Source of the DNA: Tannerella sp.
Lineage (GTDB): Bacteria > Bacteroidota > Bacteroidia > Bacteroidales > Tannerellaceae
Length of the DNA: 33,359 nucleotides
Assembly (NCBI GenBank): GCA_031258835.1
Contig: JAIRMH010000334.1
Coordinates: 1-33,359 of the forward strand
Direction: 5' to 3'
How positions within the stretch are numbered: the first letter of the stretch is position 1; each line of letters opens with the position of its first letter. Made by a program: the position numbers and the translations under genes. The notes beneath the pieces are model-generated. The model was not told the origin of the DNA, did no database searches, and saw nothing but the letters and a program-made list of their open reading frames with translations. Below, one piece after another: positions 14,405 through 23,477 of the stretch.

Positions 14405-16498
14405 TCACCTTTTGCTTTTGGGACGGTGATCTTCGATATTCAGTCCGAATTTTATGACAGGCGGCGCTAAAGGGACGAAATTTTCATCTCTATCCACCGA
14501 ACGCAACGCTGAAGGATATTCGGGAACAATATCTTCCTGAAGGAACTGGGATAAAGAATAACTGAACCCGGCAAGTTTTTTAATTCGTCTTACTTGCGCC
14601 CAGCGACTTGGGGCGTTGAAATATAATACATTGTCGTTCATGCAACTATTGTATTCCGGTCTCCATACCCCTTTCCCGTACAGGCATGCACCTTCAAAAG
14701 TGTCAACCATACTATATTTTGGCATATTAGCAAAATCTTTCCACGACGTCAATAAAATATCATTGAAGAAATCGATATTTTCACACCATCCGTATTTTTT
14801 CTTATAATAATTATAGATTTCTTTTTCCTCATCGGGAATCGTTTCTTTCGGAAAATAAACATATTCATCCAATAATTTTGCAAAACCACGGCCTCCCGCT
14901 TCGTGGACGACTGTTTCTTTGAAATAGGGGCCTACAGGGCACATACTGATGGAAAATCCATTTCCGAAATCGGTAACATTGTATCCATAATATTGCATTG
15001 AGCAAGTGCCTGCGTATATGTATACATTGATAGGCATAATAACGGTTATATCATTAATGTCGACGGTCTCTAATTCGGGAATTTCATAGAGATATTCGAT
15101 GACGGTATCTGTATTACAGTCAATCCCGGTTCCACCACCTTCCCAACGCGTTTCAAATTTTGTGTCGATTATCGTATTTGTCGATTCTACGCTGATGCCT
15201 TCTTCGTTGGATACGGCTATCACCATATATACGTTAAAATAATCCCGATATTCGGTATAAGGATAGACGGAGAAAAAATGTTCGGTAGCGGCGCGCATAT
15301 CCTGTTCGTATTTTCCGCTACCTTTGGCCATATCTTTAGATGTATATCCGTCTCCCATCATCACCAGATTTATTCCATTTCCGACGGTGGCGCTTTGCAG
15401 TTTGACGACCTCCCTGTCGGAGTAGGTCTTCGGTTCATATCCGTTTTGCGTGACGGCGACGCTTTCGCTCATGCCTCCGGTGGAGATGTTGATCACGGCT
15501 TGGCGCGGTCTGCTGTCCGTGTTGTCGGACGCCGATACTGTCAATCGGTCGTTGGTTTTAGAGACGGTCAGCCAGTCACCGTTGGCGGCGACGCTGTATC
15601 CCCACGAAGGCTGGTCGGTCGTGACGAAGAGCGTCTCTTCGGAGGCTTCGTTCGGCAGACTTATCTCCGAAGCGGAGACAGCCAAGTAGCGGCTTTCGGT
15701 GTTACATTCCCAGCCGGCGACGTCGACGTAGCCGTCCGATACGGTCATCGTTGCATTTAGCGTGAAGAGGGCGTTCTTCGACACGTCGAAGTCCTTCACA
15801 AACGGAGACAGGTCGGCAGTCGTGCCGACGACGTTCCCGTTTTCCAGTTCGACGTTCAGCAGCAACTGTTTGGCAGACGGATCGAACCCCAGCAGACGAA
15901 TCGTTGCGGTTGCGTATAAGGCGTTCCGCGACAGGGGGAAAGAGACGGACGCGGGCGTCGAAAGTGTTCCCGTTTGCAGATCCATTTCCGAAGCGACACC
16001 TTGTAGCGTGGCTTGAACCGTTTTTACGCGGTCGATCATCGCTGTCGGTTTGATGGCAAGGGACAATTTCAGGTCGCCCGTCCGTCGGATCATCAAGGCC
16101 GTATGTGGCGTGTCCTGATCCTGCTCCGTGCGTACGTTTCCGCAGTAGGAAAAGAACGCTCCGGGCATAGCGGCGATTCCTTTGTCGGCAGCCGCGACAA
16201 TGGCCTTGTCGCCACAGATCCCGATGTGTTCCGCTTCGTTATAAACGAGGAGCGTCGCTTCGCCGGGGTCTACGATGAGACTGTTGGTTGCGCCGTTGAG
16301 GTTGTCGAAATTCCGAATGGATCCGGATGGTGTAATAATGCGTGCCCGATAAGTCGGCGTAATGTTCTCGTTATCAGGCCATTCTGTTGTCAGGATAATA
16401 CCCCCTTCATCAGGATGCGACGTATTGAAATTTTCATCATCGCATCCTGAGAAAGCAAGTATGGTAATGACAAGGAGAAAATGTTTTACCTTATCCAT
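14405..16498 (-). CDS. BACON / M64 (IgA-peptidase-type) lipoprotein, altered zinc motif
   Basis: This 697-residue protein has a lipoprotein signal (acylated Cys at 19, AFSGC). Residues about 25-265 resemble the DUF5119/fimbrillin-associated fold (VDPGEATLLVYNEAEHIG). Residues about 275-352 are a BACON domain (SWGYSVAANGDWLTVS, ending SVAVTQNG). Residues about 365-660 are an M64-type metallopeptidase domain (LVMMGDGYTSKDM, then VVHEAGGRGFAKLLDEY). Relatives have a second zinc His shortly after HE. Here residue 537 is Arg (codon CGT), so catalysis is doubtful. GC is about 57% in sampled N-terminal lines and about 33% in C-terminal lines, changing near the BACON/M64 boundary. It starts 6 bases after the upstream BACON gene, forming an operon. 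Confidence 0.85.
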   Translation of the reverse strand: MDKVKHFLLVITILAFSGCDDENFNTSHPDEGGIILTTEWPDNENITPTYRARIITPSGSIRNFDNLNGATNSLIVDPGEATLLVYNEAEHIGICGDKAIVAAADKGIAAMPGAFFSYCGNVRTEQDQDTPHTALMIRRTGDLKLSLAIKPTAMIDRVKTVQATLQGVASEMDLQTGTLSTPASVSFPLSRNALYATATIRLLGFDPSAKQLLLNVELENGNVVGTTADLSPFVKDFDVSKNALFTLNATMTVSDGYVDVAGWECNTESRYLAVSASEISLPNEASEETLFVTTDQPSWGYSVAANGDWLTVSKTNDRLTVSASDNTDSRPRQAVINISTGGMSESVAVTQNGYEPKTYSDREVVKLQSATVGNGINLVMMGDGYTSKDMAKGSGKYEQDMRAATEHFFSVYPYTEYRDYFNVYMVIAVSNEEGISVESTNTIIDTKFETRWEGGGTGIDCNTDTVIEYLYEIPELETVDINDITVIMPINVYIYAGTCSMQYYGYNVTDFGNGFSISMCPVGPYFKETVVHEAGGRGFAKLLDEYVYFPKETIPDEEKEIYNYYKKKYGWCENIDFFNDILLTSWKDFANMPKYSMVDTFEGACLYGKGVWRPEYNSCMNDNVLYFNAPSRWAQVRRIKKLAGFSYSLSQFLQEDIVPEYPSALRSVDRDENFVPLAPPVIKFGLNIEDHRPKSKR

Positions 16499-16504
16499 TA
16501 TAAA

Positions 16505-18490
16505 TTATTTAAGAATCTGTTTCATGATATTTTTGTAATCCTTGTCAAGGAACTCTTTGCCGTCGACGGCATTAGATTGCGTCGTTACGGGAGCGCTTAT
16601 TATCTTAATTGTACTTTTCTTCAATTCGACAGGATTTATGGTCATGATACCGGCGTTTTTAACCGTTGTATTTTCACCGGATCGCGGAGCTGAAGAAGTG
16701 GAGGATAATACCAATTTGGCATTTGTATAGAGATTGGAGAAGTATCCTTCAGGCTCGCCGGTCTGTTTATTTATTGCCACGATACCTACGCCGGCGCTAC
16801 GTCCGTTAAGCGTAGAGGAAAAATCAAAAGTCCGGGTACTGCTGTTATAGCTGACCGGGTATTCAGCGTCGTCATTGTGGTCTGAGATATAAGTAGTGTT
16901 TCCGGATTTGTAACCTACACAGAGATAACCTTCATGAGTAGAGTTTTGATAAATTCTGGTTTTTGTATCTAATATGTATTTTCCTCCTTTGTAATCGCAC
17001 CAGATCGGAAGTCCTCCATTCCCCCAATTCGTAATGGTGAAAAACGAAGGAGTGCCGGAAGTAGTATTTGGTGTAATTGTTCCATTCCATGATGTGGCGT
17101 TTCCGTTACCGGAGAGCTGAAGTATCGGTGTGCCGGTGGCAGAGTAATTGCCATTGGGATAGGTGGAGGAAGGAGGGGGGGTACAGTCCGGATCATCCGA
17201 ATAATCTATAAATGAAATGGAGCCGGAATAGTTTATGCGTATGTTGCTAACATTGGTGCCTGAATAGGCGTCTTCTCCGGAGAAGTTAGTGGAGATGGTG
17301 TAACCGCTACCTGAAGATTCGATGGTAAGAGATCCGCTTGTGATTAAATACTTGGGGTTAGTGTCACCGTTAACATAAGTATATGTTCCTACAACTTGAC
17401 CTTCGTACCATGTACCTGCGTAACATGATCTTACCGATGCCGTCGAATTGACGGGATAGGTTCCGGTCGGCAACACGAATTTTCTCGGACATTCCGGTAT
17501 TTCACCGAATCCGTAAATCATCACGCCCTTTTGTGTGTCGTTGGAATTGTACAGGTCCAGTATGAAAAACGCCGAGTTGCTTATAGCGCCTAAATAACGA
17601 GCGAGGCAACGGTTGTAAGTAACTTCTGTGGGTACGGCGGCGGCCTGCGTTATGGTCAATGTTTTTTCGGGGGCTGTTCCGGCCGTAATTTTAACCGTTG
17701 CACTGCGGGATGAGGAATTGGAGTTTTTCTCAACGCTAACCCTTAGTGTGTTTTCCTGTTTGATTAACTCTACCCATGAAGCATCTGTATTAGCGCTCCA
17801 GCTGGGTGCGGTGGTCTCAATAGCTACCGTTCTTTCGCCGGTTTCATCTGCCGTGAACGAAAGGGATGATGGGCTGATAGATAAGGTATGGGCTTTGGCT
17901 TGCGTTACCGTCAGCGTTTTTTCATCGGCGTTTCCTGCTGTGATCGTTATCGTGGCAGTACGGGGAGAGGTGGCCGTGTTCTTTGTGGAGACGGTTACTG
18001 TGAGCGTAGTGCCTTGTTTGGAAAGGCTAGCCCATGAGGCATCGATTGTCGCATCCCAGTTTGGCGCAGTGGTAGTAATGGATACCGTCTTGTCTCCAAC
18101 CTCGTTTGATTCGTACGAGAGCGATTCCGGCTCAACGGAAAGGCTGTTCCTTGCGTTCTGCGTAATTGTAATCAACGCGGGTTCGGCATTCCCGGCCTCA
18201 ATAGTGATCATCGCCTGTCGCGATTGTTGGGTGTCGGAATGTTTTTGAACCGACAGTTCGAGAGTGTTACCGGAACTGGAAGCGCTTACCCAACTGTCCG
18301 ACGAGCGAAAAGTCCAGGAAGAAGCGCTTGTTGTTATCGTTGCGGTTTGAGTTTCGGTGTCATCCGCATCGAATGTAAACTGAGTTTTTGAAATGGTCAA
18401 GGTGTCCGGTTCCTGATCCTTACAACAATTTGTAATAAATAGCATACTAGCAATAGCATACGTCACGAAGTTAAATCTAAAGTTTCTCAT
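16505..18490 (-). CDS. Secreted protein with three BACON domains
   Basis: This 661-residue protein has an N-terminal hydrophobic export segment. Cys 22 may be lipidated (FITNC), although Asn just before the Cys is atypical. Three BACON domains follow at about 31-112, 115-198 and 202-283. Each ends in an ITITQ/LTVTQ/LTITQ-type strand and contains a W-x-x-x-x-D-x-S-W core (for example APNWDATIDASWASL). BACON domains are Bacteroidota beta-sandwiches, thought to bind carbohydrates or act as spacers in surface proteins. Residues about 288-661 are two to three beta-rich segments rich in Ser, Thr, Asn and Gly that I do not recognise. They include GVGIVAINKQTGEPEGYFSNLY. The gene is first in a pair with the M64-type gene 6 bases downstream, so the products probably work together at the cell surface. 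Confidence 0.82.
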   Translation of the reverse strand: MRNFRFNFVTYAIASMLFITNCCKDQEPDTLTISKTQFTFDADDTETQTATITTSASSWTFRSSDSWVSASSSGNTLELSVQKHSDTQQSRQAMITIEAGNAEPALITITQNARNSLSVEPESLSYESNEVGDKTVSITTTAPNWDATIDASWASLSKQGTTLTVTVSTKNTATSPRTATITITAGNADEKTLTVTQAKAHTLSISPSSLSFTADETGERTVAIETTAPSWSANTDASWVELIKQENTLRVSVEKNSNSSSRSATVKITAGTAPEKTLTITQAAAVPTEVTYNRCLARYLGAISNSAFFILDLYNSNDTQKGVMIYGFGEIPECPRKFVLPTGTYPVNSTASVRSCYAGTWYEGQVVGTYTYVNGDTNPKYLITSGSLTIESSGSGYTISTNFSGEDAYSGTNVSNIRINYSGSISFIDYSDDPDCTPPPSSTYPNGNYSATGTPILQLSGNGNATSWNGTITPNTTSGTPSFFTITNWGNGGLPIWCDYKGGKYILDTKTRIYQNSTHEGYLCVGYKSGNTTYISDHNDDAEYPVSYNSSTRTFDFSSTLNGRSAGVGIVAINKQTGEPEGYFSNLYTNAKLVLSSTSSAPRSGENTTVKNAGIMTINPVELKKSTIKIISAPVTTQSNAVDGKEFLDKDYKNIMKQILK

Positions 18491-18532
18491 AATTTGAAAA
18501 TTTATAAAATGAATACTATTATATTTTTTTTG

Positions 18533-18550
18533 CGATTAGAAAACTAATCG
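18533..18550. promoter_or_regulatory. Perfect inverted repeat upstream of the BACON gene
   Basis: CGATTAG-AAAA-CTAATCG lies about 45 bases upstream of the BACON gene start. No T tract follows on the strand reading into the gene. It is more likely a protein-binding site or leader hairpin than a terminator. A near-consensus -7 box overlaps 18559-18569 on the minus strand. Confidence 0.35.
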
Positions 18551-18676
18551 ATTACAGGGTGCAAAATAATAACGAATAAAAATCATGCTATACCCCAAAA
18601 ATGGGATTTTTTTGTGAATTGTTGCAGATTGTTGTGTTTTTATGAAAATATAAACATACAAATGCTGTTTTATGGA

Positions 18677-19783
18677 TTATTTGTGAGTTTCCACACGCTT
18701 TGTCGGCGCCATATGCGTATGTCTGTATTCTACGCGTTTCACTATGTTTTCTGCCAGGTTACGGAAAGCCGATCCGCTCATCGTATCGGGATTTAGCGCG
18801 GCGGGAGCGCCGGCATCTCCGCTTTCGCAGATACTTTGTACGATGGGTATTTGCCCTAATAATGGAATATTTAGTTCTTCCGACAGTCGTTTGCCACCGT
18901 CTTTCCCGAAGAGGTAATATTTGTTTTCGGGCAGTTCGGCAGGCGTAAACCATGCCATATTTTCTATCAGCCCAAGTATCGGGACGTTTACTTTATCGCC
19001 GGTAAACATACTGATTCCTTTGCGGGCGTCGGCAAGCGCCACTTCTTGAGGCGTGCTGACGACCACCACTCCTGTGATTGCAAGCGTCTGAACAAGCGTG
19101 AGGTGAATGTCGCTTGTGCCGGGAGGGAGGTCTATAAGCAAATAGTCGAGTGCACCCCAGTTAGCGTCTCCAATAAGCTGTTTCAGGGCGTTACTTGCCA
19201 TTGCGCCGCGCCATAGTACAGCATCCTCTTTATTGACAAAAAAACCTATCGACAGCAGTTTTACGCCAAAGTTTTCTACAGGTTGCATAAGCTCGCGGTG
19301 GCCGGTCTTTTCAAGGTGCGGGCGAGCATCTTCCACGTTGAACATTTTCGGTTGCGACGGCCCGAATATGTCTGCATCAAGCAGTCCGGTTTTATAGCCC
19401 ATTGCGGCAAGCGCCACGGCAAGATTTGCCGATACTGCGCTTTTGCCTACACCCCCCTTGCCCGATGCAACTGCAATGATATTTTTTACTTCCGGCAGCA
19501 GTTTATCCGGGTCGGGACGCGCCTCCGACAAACTTCTGACCGATATATTACCTTTTATATCTACTGTCGGAGAGATATAGGTCAGGATAGACGTTTCTGC
19601 CGCTTTCACAACAGATTTGATAAACGGGTCGTTAGGTTTTTCAACGATGAGCGTAAAAGAAATTTTATTTCCGTCGATGCGGATATCGTCGTCTACCATT
19701 CCGGCCTCAACAAGGTTTTTCCCTGTGCCCGGATAACGTACTTTTGCTAATGCTTCTAATATTAATTTAGGGTATAAGTTCAT
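18677..19783 (-). CDS. mrp: Mrp/NBP35-type iron-sulfur cluster carrier ATPase
   Basis: This 368-residue protein has an N-terminal MIP18/DUF59 domain (about 1-85) and a deviant-Walker P-loop ATPase. The loop is GKGGVGKS at 108-115, with GLLDADIFGPSQP and LIDLPPGTSDIHLT following. Mrp/ApbC proteins assemble and hand over Fe-S clusters in the cytoplasm. The CxxC pair present in E. coli ApbC-type proteins is absent; that region reads MAWFTPAELPENKYYLFG. I believe this form is usual in Bacteroidota. The gene starts 19 bases after trmB and is probably cotranscribed with it. Confidence 0.92.
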   Translation of the reverse strand: MNLYPKLILEALAKVRYPGTGKNLVEAGMVDDDIRIDGNKISFTLIVEKPNDPFIKSVVKAAETSILTYISPTVDIKGNISVRSLSEARPDPDKLLPEVKNIIAVASGKGGVGKSAVSANLAVALAAMGYKTGLLDADIFGPSQPKMFNVEDARPHLEKTGHRELMQPVENFGVKLLSIGFFVNKEDAVLWRGAMASNALKQLIGDANWGALDYLLIDLPPGTSDIHLTLVQTLAITGVVVVSTPQEVALADARKGISMFTGDKVNVPILGLIENMAWFTPAELPENKYYLFGKDGGKRLSEELNIPLLGQIPIVQSICESGDAGAPAALNPDTMSGSAFRNLAENIVKRVEYRHTHMAPTKRVETHK

Positions 19784-19802
19784 ATGTATAGAAAATCTTT
19801 AG

Positions 19803-20600
19803 TTATGTAATGTCGAATGATTGTTTCAATTTTAACTGCCGGTTGTTGTTCGGTTTTTGGGATCTGCGGCTGCGGTTGTAGCTGCGATAGGGATCCGCTT
19901 CGATCTCTACATCGGGTTCTGTCAGTTTGTCGCGAGGTTCGCATACGAAGCGGATGTATTTGATGTTGAGGCCGCGTTCGAGCCATTGTTGTTCGTAACC
20001 GGTACGTATAGATAAAATTTCGTCGGCTAACCCCGAATGATAAAGGTCATCTGTACAAACTTGAACCGTATATTTGTTTGTCTTTATCATTTCGCATGTG
20101 TAAACATACATGAAATTACTGTCTGTTTTGAGATGTATGATACCTTCGCCGGACAGTATTTCGCAATACAAGCGCATGAAACGTGTGCCGGTAAGACGTT
20201 TATTTACTTTTTTCATTTGCGGGTCAGGGAAAGTCAACCATATTTCCGAAATTTCTCCGGGAGCGAAAAAATGAGCAATCAATTCAATACTTGTCCGCAG
20301 GAACGCAACGTTTTTCATTCCTGTCTCAAAAGATTCTTTAGCGCCTGACCACATGCGTGCGCCTTTGATATCGATTCCGATGAAATTTTTCTCCGGGAAT
20401 AGTTTCCCCAGTCCGACGGTGTATTCGCCGCGCCCACATCCGAGTTCGAGTACTAAAGGATGGTCGTTTTTAAATACTTTGTCATTCCATCGTCCGGATA
20501 TAGGACATCCCCCTTCGGCCTGTAATATCGCGAAAGGATATTGAAACACATGCGGGAATGTGGCCATATCATCGAATTTCTGTAATTTATTCTTTCCCAT
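19803..20600 (-). CDS. trmB: tRNA (guanine-N7-)-methyltransferase
   Basis: TrmB makes 7-methylguanosine at position 46 in the tRNA variable loop, using S-adenosylmethionine. I chose the ATG at 20600 ([18 protein letters not shown]), giving 265 residues. The longer frame to 20720 adds a hydrophobic leader not seen in the family and covers the promoter. Motifs are [15 protein letters not shown] (SAM-binding), [11 protein letters not shown], the [11 protein letters not shown] stretch that matches the family's FPDPW-x-K-x-R region, and the C-terminal FVCEPRD. The last about 25 residues are basic and Asn-rich. Confidence 0.93.
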   Translation of the reverse strand: MGKNKLQKFDDMATFPHVFQYPFAILQAEGGCPISGRWNDKVFKNDHPLVLELGCGRGEYTVGLGKLFPEKNFIGIDIKGARMWSGAKESFETGMKNVAFLRTSIELIAHFFAPGEISEIWLTFPDPQMKKVNKRLTGTRFMRLYCEILSGEGIIHLKTDSNFMYVYTCEMIKTNKYTVQVCTDDLYHSGLADEILSIRTGYEQQWLERGLNIKYIRFVCEPRDKLTEPDVEIEADPYRSYNRSRRSQKPNNNRQLKLKQSFDIT

Positions 20601-20626
20601 GAGGACTATTATTAATGATAATGTCA

Positions 20627-20634
20627 CAAAAATA
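20627..20634 (-). promoter_or_regulatory. trmB promoter -7 box
   Basis: The minus strand reads TATTTTTG, matching TAnnTTTG, 26 bases before the chosen trmB start. It supports the shorter trmB protein. The -33 region shows no clear TTTG. Confidence 0.45.
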
Positions 20635-20780
20635 CATGAAAAAATCGAATTTTCTTTATCTTTCCTCGGTAAAAAAACTTTTTTCATTTCGTGCGCGCTT
20701 GGAAATAGCAGAATTTTCATGTATTTTTGGCATAAAAGAACGCTATTGAACGGATTTTTCGGTATTGTATTTTAAAAAGG

Positions 20781-20843
20781 TCAGAAATTATATGAATATC
20801 CGACAGTAAACAGAGAGGTGTTTGTTGCCGGTCGATTTAAGGA
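20781..20843 (-). pseudogene. 3' fragment of an outer-membrane beta-barrel gene (relic)
   Basis: Downstream of the GH95 stop codon, in a different minus-strand frame, the sequence reads SLNRPATNTSLFTVGYSYNF and then TGA. Alternating aromatic and hydrophobic residues ending in Tyr-Asn-Phe-stop are what the last beta-strand of a Bacteroidota outer-membrane barrel looks like, with its terminal Phe recognised by the BAM complex. No start or preceding barrel sequence remains. The fragment may be the tail of a gene cut off when the polysaccharide locus arrived or rearranged. The identification rests on about 20 codons. Confidence 0.4.
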
Positions 20844-20851
20844 TTGTCGTT

Positions 20852-23299
20852 TTACGGGATTCTTTTGGCGTTGAGTTCAAGGCGATCTCCTTTGTTTAAC
20901 CGGCACGACAAGATGCCGTTTTCGATGTTTCCCGTAAAATCCCGACCGTTTTTTGTGATGTTCATATCGGGGTGGGGCAGTTTCACCGAAAACCGGTTGT
21001 CGACAGTAGCCGTTATTTTAGCGTATTCGACGGCGCTGTCGTTCCATTGCAGGTCTGCTTCCGCGCCTCCACGTACACAGAGGCCTTTGAAATAACCGCT
21101 GCTCCATTCTTCCGGTAACGCGGGAAGGAATTCAATGTAACCTTCGTGACTTTGAATCAGCATTTCGGCAATAGCGGCAGGGGCGGCTTCGTTTGCGTCA
21201 AATTCGAAGATGTCGGATTGTGCGCCGGCGATGCCTGCAGGCGACATGGTGAACAGATTTTCTCTTGAAAATTCAATCAACAGACCTTTCATATTTTTGT
21301 ATGCTTCTTTTGCATTTTTTAGTCTTGCATAAAAACAAATCATATTGGCACGGCTCCACTCGACATCTTCCCAGTTCCGGGAATGTAATTGTCGATAGAC
21401 GGATTTCTCGGCGGCTTTTGCTAATTCGGGCGTCTTTTCCAATGTGATCTGACAGTAGGGATATAAAGCTAATAAATGTGATGAATGGCGGTGGTTCGGA
21501 TGTGCCAGTTCATAATCTTCGAACCACTCCTGAATCGTCCCGTCTTTTCCGATTTTAACAGGAGGCAGTTTTGCGATGGCTTTCACCATGGATTGGCGCA
21601 ATTCCGCGTCGACGCCTAATATTTCGGAGGCCTCGATACACGATTCCAGCGCTTCGTGGACTAATACCCGGTCGCATGCAGGCATCATCGACAGGGAATA
21701 TTCGCGTCCGTCGACTTTAAATGAATTTTCGGGCGAGATGGAAGGACCTGTCATCAGATATTCGCCGGCAGGGTCTTCTACTAAGTAATCCAAAAGAAAC
21801 AGGGCGCTTTTTTTGAGGATAGGATATGCTTTGTTTCTAAGAAATTCCATGTCCAGGGTGTAGGTATAATGGCTCCATAAGTGGGATGCCAGCCATACGC
21901 CGGCAGTAGGGAACATACCCCATCCGACGCCTTGTCCCGGAGCCGTATATCCCCATACATTTGCTACCGTATGAGCAGTCCACCCCGGACTCCCGTAGAC
22001 TTTCGCCGCCGTTTTTTCCCCGTGATATGCAAGGTCTTCGAGGTAGTTAAAAAGCGGAGTATGACATTCGTGAAGATTTCCTGTGTTGGCAAGCCAATAA
22101 TTCTGCTGTGTATTTATATCCAAATGATAGTCGCATGTCCAGGACATGTTGCACGCCAGATTGTCATTCCATAGTCCTTGCAGGTTAGCCGGTAAGGGAG
22201 AGTTTTCTCTTGAAGATGAGATGAGCAGATAACGTCCGTATTGAAAAAAGAGGGCAAATAATCCGGGATCGTCATGGCGCATCTCTTTTAGTCGTTTCCA
22301 ACGGACATCCACAGGTAACTTGTCAAACTCGCTTTCGCCGAGATATAACTTGGCGCGGTCAAATAAATTCGTATAATCCTTTATATGACCGGTTTTGATT
22401 TCTTCGTATGTTTTCCGGGTTACATTCCGGATCGTTTGTTCGCATAAAGTTTTATAAGACGGATTTTTGTAATCTGTTCTTATATCTATGGTGATAGTCA
22501 CTTCATTGCTGTTGTTTACGATAAGCGCATGGTCCGTCGCGGATAAGGTTCCTTTATCCGACGCCACATGAATCATGCCTGTGTAAAAAACGCCTCCCGG
22601 TCCTAATTTCGGGAATAATGCCTGACCGGAAAACGATAATGTATTACCGGATGTTGAAATAACGGATTCCCGTAGAAGATCCAATCCGATTTCCATGTTC
22701 AGCACATTCTTTTTATCGGAAGTGAATTTAATTAAAAATACATCATCAGGATTTGAGCAGAAATATTCCCTTTTGTAATTTATACCCGACACGCTATAAG
22801 ATACGGTGGTGATAGATTTCTCAAGATCTAATTCTCTTTTGTAATTTTTTATTTCGGCATTATCATGGCTTGATTTTATTTTTAAATCGCCGAGAGGCAA
22901 GTGAGTGCCGAAAGAGTGTGGTTTCCCATATAAATATTGAGAACCCAGCCTGTTCCCTTCGTCTATTTTTCCGTCGAAAAACAACCGGCGGATTTCGCCA
23001 AGCATTTCTTTGCCGCAGGATATTTCCTGATCTTCGTCGTATTGACCCGACCATAAGGTAATTTCATTTAAGGCGATTGTCTCCGTTTCCGTTCCGCCAT
23101 AAATCATAGCTCCCAATCTGCCGTTACCGGCAGGAGTCGCCTGCATCCATTCTTCGGCAGGCTGCAAATACCATAAACTCAACGTAGGAGTCTTTTCTTT
23201 TTTGCATGATGCGGTCAACAACAAGATTATAAATAAAAAACTTAACCGGTGTGCGTTACTTTGTTTGTAACGACAAAATGAATCCTTTCTCAACAACAT
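20852..23299 (-). CDS. GH95 alpha-L-fucosidase lipoprotein
   Basis: GH95 enzymes hydrolyse terminal alpha-1,2-linked fucose (some act on galactose) by inversion. I chose the ATG at 23299. It gives a lipoprotein signal with acylated Cys at 32 (LLLTASC) and 815 residues, normal for the family. Landmarks are WMQATPAGNGRLGAMIYGG and NEITLWSGQY at the N-terminus, WTCDYHLDINTQQNYW with the catalytic-site Asn residues, GPSISPENSF with the likely general acid Glu, HRHSSHL, and FEFDANEAAPAAIAEML with the conserved Asp. The gene is the last of the susCD locus. It is separated from the GH29 gene by about 180 bases holding a tandem repeat. A sampled line (22441-22500) is 30% GC, far below the GH29 gene. 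Confidence 0.92.
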   Translation of the reverse strand: MLLRKDSFCRYKQSNAHRLSFLFIILLLTASCKKEKTPTLSLWYLQPAEEWMQATPAGNGRLGAMIYGGTETETIALNEITLWSGQYDEDQEISCGKEMLGEIRRLFFDGKIDEGNRLGSQYLYGKPHSFGTHLPLGDLKIKSSHDNAEIKNYKRELDLEKSITTVSYSVSGINYKREYFCSNPDDVFLIKFTSDKKNVLNMEIGLDLLRESVISTSGNTLSFSGQALFPKLGPGGVFYTGMIHVASDKGTLSATDHALIVNNSNEVTITIDIRTDYKNPSYKTLCEQTIRNVTRKTYEEIKTGHIKDYTNLFDRAKLYLGESEFDKLPVDVRWKRLKEMRHDDPGLFALFFQYGRYLLISSSRENSPLPANLQGLWNDNLACNMSWTCDYHLDINTQQNYWLANTGNLHECHTPLFNYLEDLAYHGEKTAAKVYGSPGWTAHTVANVWGYTAPGQGVGWGMFPTAGVWLASHLWSHYTYTLDMEFLRNKAYPILKKSALFLLDYLVEDPAGEYLMTGPSISPENSFKVDGREYSLSMMPACDRVLVHEALESCIEASEILGVDAELRQSMVKAIAKLPPVKIGKDGTIQEWFEDYELAHPNHRHSSHLLALYPYCQITLEKTPELAKAAEKSVYRQLHSRNWEDVEWSRANMICFYARLKNAKEAYKNMKGLLIEFSRENLFTMSPAGIAGAQSDIFEFDANEAAPAAIAEMLIQSHEGYIEFLPALPEEWSSGYFKGLCVRGGAEADLQWNDSAVEYAKITATVDNRFSVKLPHPDMNITKNGRDFTGNIENGILSCRLNKGDRLELNAKRIP

Positions 23300-23375
23300 A
23301 TTAGGAATATTTTTTGGAATGTAAAGATCATATAAACAAACATCGTCATTATAAACCAGCAGGGTGAAGCGCTTC

Positions 23376-23413
23376 AGGACACTGCGTGAGCCTGAGGACA
23401 CTGCGTGAACCTG
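23376..23413. repeat. 19-bp tandem repeat between the GH29 and GH95 genes
   Basis: AGGACACTGCGTGAGCCTG (23376-23394) is followed directly by the same 19 bases with one change (A for G). A 10-bp perfect palindrome, GAAGCGCTTC, lies just before it. The repeat sits in the intergenic space and is transcribed with the locus. No matching protein is evident. Confidence 0.75.
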
Positions 23414-23436
23414 AATTGCTTCGCCTGATAGCTAAC

Positions 23437-23462
23437 AAAGACGACTTTACCTTTTCGTCTTT
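23437..23462 (-). terminator. Weak terminator or processing hairpin after GH29
   Basis: On the minus strand AAAGACG and CGTCTTT pair around a 12-base loop, 16 bases after the GH29 stop, and TTTGTT follows. The T tract is poor, so it may only reduce read-through into GH95 or protect the upstream mRNA. Confidence 0.3.
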
Positions 23463-23477
23463 TCGTATTTTCACCCG

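Noticed and set aside
20601-20720. N-terminal extension of TrmB
   Set aside because: TrmB is cytoplasmic and needs no hydrophobic leader. A -7 box lies inside the extension.
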